Shown here one piece after another: positions 60,900 to 64,000 of a stretch of DNA of 64,000 nucleotides. This stretch comes from Hymenolepis diminuta. Taxonomy: Eukaryota; Platyhelminthes; Cestoda; Cyclophyllidea; Hymenolepididae. A program made the position numbers and the translations under genes. Numbering within the stretch: the first letter of the stretch is position 1; each line of letters starts with the position of its first letter. The stretch lies in contig CAADRB010000003.1 in NCBI GenBank assembly GCA_900708905.1, positions 4,906,331 through 4,970,330 of the forward strand, in the 5' to 3' direction. The notes under the pieces are model-generated. The model saw only the letters and a program-made list of their open reading frames with translations, was not told the origin of the DNA and did not search any database.

Positions 60900-63800
60900 A
60901 GCATTTTCATTTCACAATGTGATGGCTATCTTAATGCAGCTTTGCTGGTTTGTTCGTGGCAGTGCGAGAAACAGATGAGTTCCGAATCATGGTTAGCCAC
61001 TTTCTCCCAGGGAAAATTGCCCATTTACCAAGGTTCCATTGTTTCGAATTTCCTAGTTGTCCTTTTCTCTCAATGCTCATGTCGCTTCGACTTACACTTC
61101 CAGTTTTCCTCCTGGTAAGAGCAGGTTGTTCTTTTAGCATGGCAGTGATTCTGACTCCTGTCAACTTAAAGATCTTCTTTTCAGAAAGAACGACTTATGC
61201 GAGGAAGGAATTGGCCATGCAACCACTACCGCTATGCTTTACGCTGTCGAACAGGTCCACTCACATACCTATTTCTGGCTCAAGGAAGTAGAGAGATTCT
61301 ATGACCATCATGAATGTAATCTCCAGCAACAAGTAGTGCGATGTAAAGTTAGAAGTGAAAATCGGATTGCAGAAAAGTTAATTGAAAAGCCAAGCAGAGC
61401 TACCTCTTCAATGCACTGTCAAGGAGGAAATATAATTTTATCGTGAGAAAAATATTTTGTTAAATTCTGCTCCTGAGATAAGAGCATTGGTTTACTATTT
61501 GTATCTGCCATATTTCCCATATGTGTATTATAGTTAATGCTCTTTCTCCTAATAGTAGACGATAAAAGCTGCCGTAATGCTAACGCTATAGAGCACAAAA
61601 GAGTTCATTTGAGGTGAACTAAGAAACATTCTAACTGTTGTCCTTCTCCAAAGCTCTAATGTGGAGTGACCTTGTGCGAAGTTCTAAATAAAAGAGCCTT
61701 AACAGTCAATCAGTGAATCTGCATATGAATCTGACATATGAGTGTAGCCTACGTGAATTTCATAAATGCATAGTGAAATGAACCCTGATGTGCCTAATCT
61801 GTCATCTTGGAATTTCTGCAGTCAACTGTCCTTTTCACAGAGCTGTGTGTATAATGTGTTGGAAAGTTGGCAAAAAAAGGGCCCTGGAGACCCCACACAG
61901 AACAGGTCTGGTCTAGTTTGCACCTTTTCATGTTGTTTCGATTACGAGCGGTGAGATAGACAAATTAGATGCACATGGGAAGAGGGGAGTTCAGTCATAC
62001 TAGAATTCATCCTGTGGTCTGACACTGAGAGCTCGGATACCTGGCTTTTAAGCAGTTCATCGATTTCCTCATGCATTGTGAGCCTGATTGCACCACTGCA
62101 TCACTTTCACCACTTACTAGTTACAATGTATTGCTTACCTTCTCTTCCCTTCCCATAAATATTCTGCCATCAACTCTGCCTCCACCTCATTTTGTGGTAG
62201 CTGTGTTCGAGTAGTTGAGAGGAGCTGTGAGCAAATTAGCTCTCCCCATCCTACAGCACTTTCTTCCAATAAATAGACTCGGGAGATCATTTTCTATGGA
62301 GAACCCTCAATTTCACACGTCGACAATTTCGACAAGCACAATATTTACTAACGAAATTGAGCGGATCATAAGTGAAGAAGAAATTGTGAATAAGGAAGAG
62401 TGGCTGCGACAAAGAAATACCAACTGTAGTAATTGATGCTTAGGTGTTTTAATATCGTGGTTTATTTGTTCTCGAGGCAATGCAGGACCACCCATCTTCC
62501 CCCTCCTATGATTCTATTGAAGATTAATGAAAACTGCATTTGATTATTCCAAAATTCCCAAAAATTCGAACCATGTCTCACTACCTTAGTAGCTGCATTA
62601 GGTGGAATTGTTAGCCCTTTATAATAAGACGCATGTTGTTTATATTTACTTGTGGAAATCGATAAATTTGTAAATGGGCGTTACTATGAAAATGGCGCGC
62701 CTTTTCATGAAATTCTGGATCTATTCGAGGAAAAGGACCCATTAGGCTGTAAGGGTGGATGGTGAAAAGGTAGCAGGGAATACCTGAGAAGATAGTGTTT
62801 TATTCCTCCCAATAAAGACTAAAACCAAATTATTAGGGTTCACTTGCCCATTCTTTGTCGGATTTATAAAGTAGATCGTAACAGAGATGCATGGCTATCA
62901 GGTGTCAGTAGCTATCAATTCAATACCTACCAAGGAGAGGAGAAATGCTTCTAGAGGAACTTCAGTTTTGATATCCAGATTTCTACATAACTCTGGATAA
63001 CTCTAAGTTGTGCATAGGGTGTCCAGGGAAACTCCTTAAAAAGGCCTATGGATTGACTAAGTTTAGGAAACCAGACAATTGTGCCACTTCCATCTTCACG
63101 GTTACAGAGCGTGATTTAGTGGGTAACACTAGCTTACCCGTTTTAAGCATAGCGGAATGGGTAAACTCGAGTTCACCCTAGGCAAATTCCAGTCTGCATT
63201 TGGTCTATTTAACCAAGAGGGTAAAATTTGCTTCCGATATTTGCAAGAAAGAATTTAAACAGTGGAAAGAGTAAGATGGTGCAATAAGGGATGAAAAGGA
63301 GGGAATAAAATGAGGTTGAGAATACATTCTTGTTATCAGTGTGCTGAACTATCTGTGACGTATGGAATCTGATCGCACGGCAGTTAATTAATGCAATAGT
63401 TTACAGCTTCGCCTTTGCAATACTTCTAATCTTCAAATCTCGTTAATTGTTTCCCAAGTGAACTCATTTTCAATCATAGGCAGGGCTTACCTGTCAGTGG
63501 AACAATGTGGAGTTCACCCGAGCTACTGAGCTACGCTATGTTGAAGATAACTTGGCTACTTGGCTTCACCTATAAGTTCATATCTATAAGGAGATGCTAA
63601 TGGATCTATTTAGAGGAAAGGCACCTTCAAGTGACCCAATTGGAAAAGGGATGGGGAATATCGGGGAGAAGAGGTAACTCGAAGACCTAGAAATCCGAGA
63701 GGGGAATTGGGCTTAGAGGAATTGGGTTATTACAAGGCAAATGAAATTCACTATGAGAAATTAGACAAACTCTTTTCCGCAGAAATCAAATCGAGCAAGA

Positions 63801-63976
63801 CTCTCGTCGCCTTCACCTCACTATGTACTCCCATTATGTCTCTTCGCGTGTTTAGATGCTATCCCATGACTAAAAATTGTAGGAGTTTTGCATCGCCGTG
63901 TGCATTAGTATCATTGAATGACTAATCGACAATATTAATGAACATTTATCTTCAAATTGTTAATTGTTGTGCATCA
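60900..63976. other. No gene recognised
   Basis: Open frames at 60950-61291 (+), 60931-61164 (-), 61234-61446 (+), 62215-62436 (+) and 63707-63925 (+) have no recognisable domain or consistent splice chain. The GC level is moderate, like the palindromic arms. Confidence 0.3.
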
Positions 63977-64000
63977 GTGCGTGCATGTTGTGCGTGCATG
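63977..64000. repeat. Minisatellite unit at the window edge matching the left palindrome edge
   Basis: GTGCGTGCATGTT followed by GTGCGTGCATG, a 24-base match to the reverse complement of 51401-51424. The array probably continues beyond the window. Confidence 0.7.

Overview
The window looks like a flatworm (platyhelminth) nuclear genome; a cestode is my best guess and is not proven. The sequence is AT-rich, coding exons are short, and introns are either tiny (34-45 bp) or several kb long. No bacterial operons, CRISPR arrays, tRNA or rRNA genes were seen. Gene models below were built by hand from splice sites, phase continuity and family resemblance recalled from knowledge, with no database search.

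Layout. 1-0.6 kb: the 3' end of an unidentified + strand gene. 2.2-18.3 kb (-): a large ezrin/radixin/moesin (ERM)-like gene with FERM lobes F2/F3 at 17-18.3 kb, a shortened helical segment at 10.3-10.5 kb, a Pro/Ser-rich linker built from phase-1 exons at 4-9 kb and a C-terminal actin-binding tail at 2.2-2.4 kb. 14.5-15.6 kb and 25.6-26.7 kb: two broken mariner-type transposase copies in inverted orientation whose ~840-bp cores are identical while their ends have diverged. 29.1 kb (+): a 47-aa lysine/arginine-rich protein. 38 kb (+): two exons of an unidentified gene. 41.4-42.7 kb (-): elongation factor 1-delta/beta. 43.7-44.8 kb (+): a malate-dehydrogenase-like protein that has lost its catalytic His and cofactor-binding glycines. 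44.85-45.9 kb (-): ALKBH1-type dioxygenase, converging on the MDH-like gene with 31 bp between stop codons. 60.3-60.8 kb (+): a 144-aa four-helix protein resembling a tetraspanin without its large extracellular loop.

50.7-58.5 kb: after a 679-base gap comes a ~3.5-kb near-perfect palindrome centred on a single N at 54942. It carries mirror-image copies of a small PHRF1-like RING-finger gene plus mirror copies of a diverged second-exon paralogue. The single N and near-identity of the arms make an assembly join a serious possibility. The remaining tens of kb are intronic or intergenic, with simple repeats and weak interspersed repeats.

The genes are housekeeping or cytoskeletal and do not form one pathway. 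No clearly new defence or mobile system was found. The most notable points are the degenerate MDH, the remodelled ERM linker, the loop-less tetraspanin-like protein, the palindromic RING locus and the apparently homogenised inverted mariner pair.
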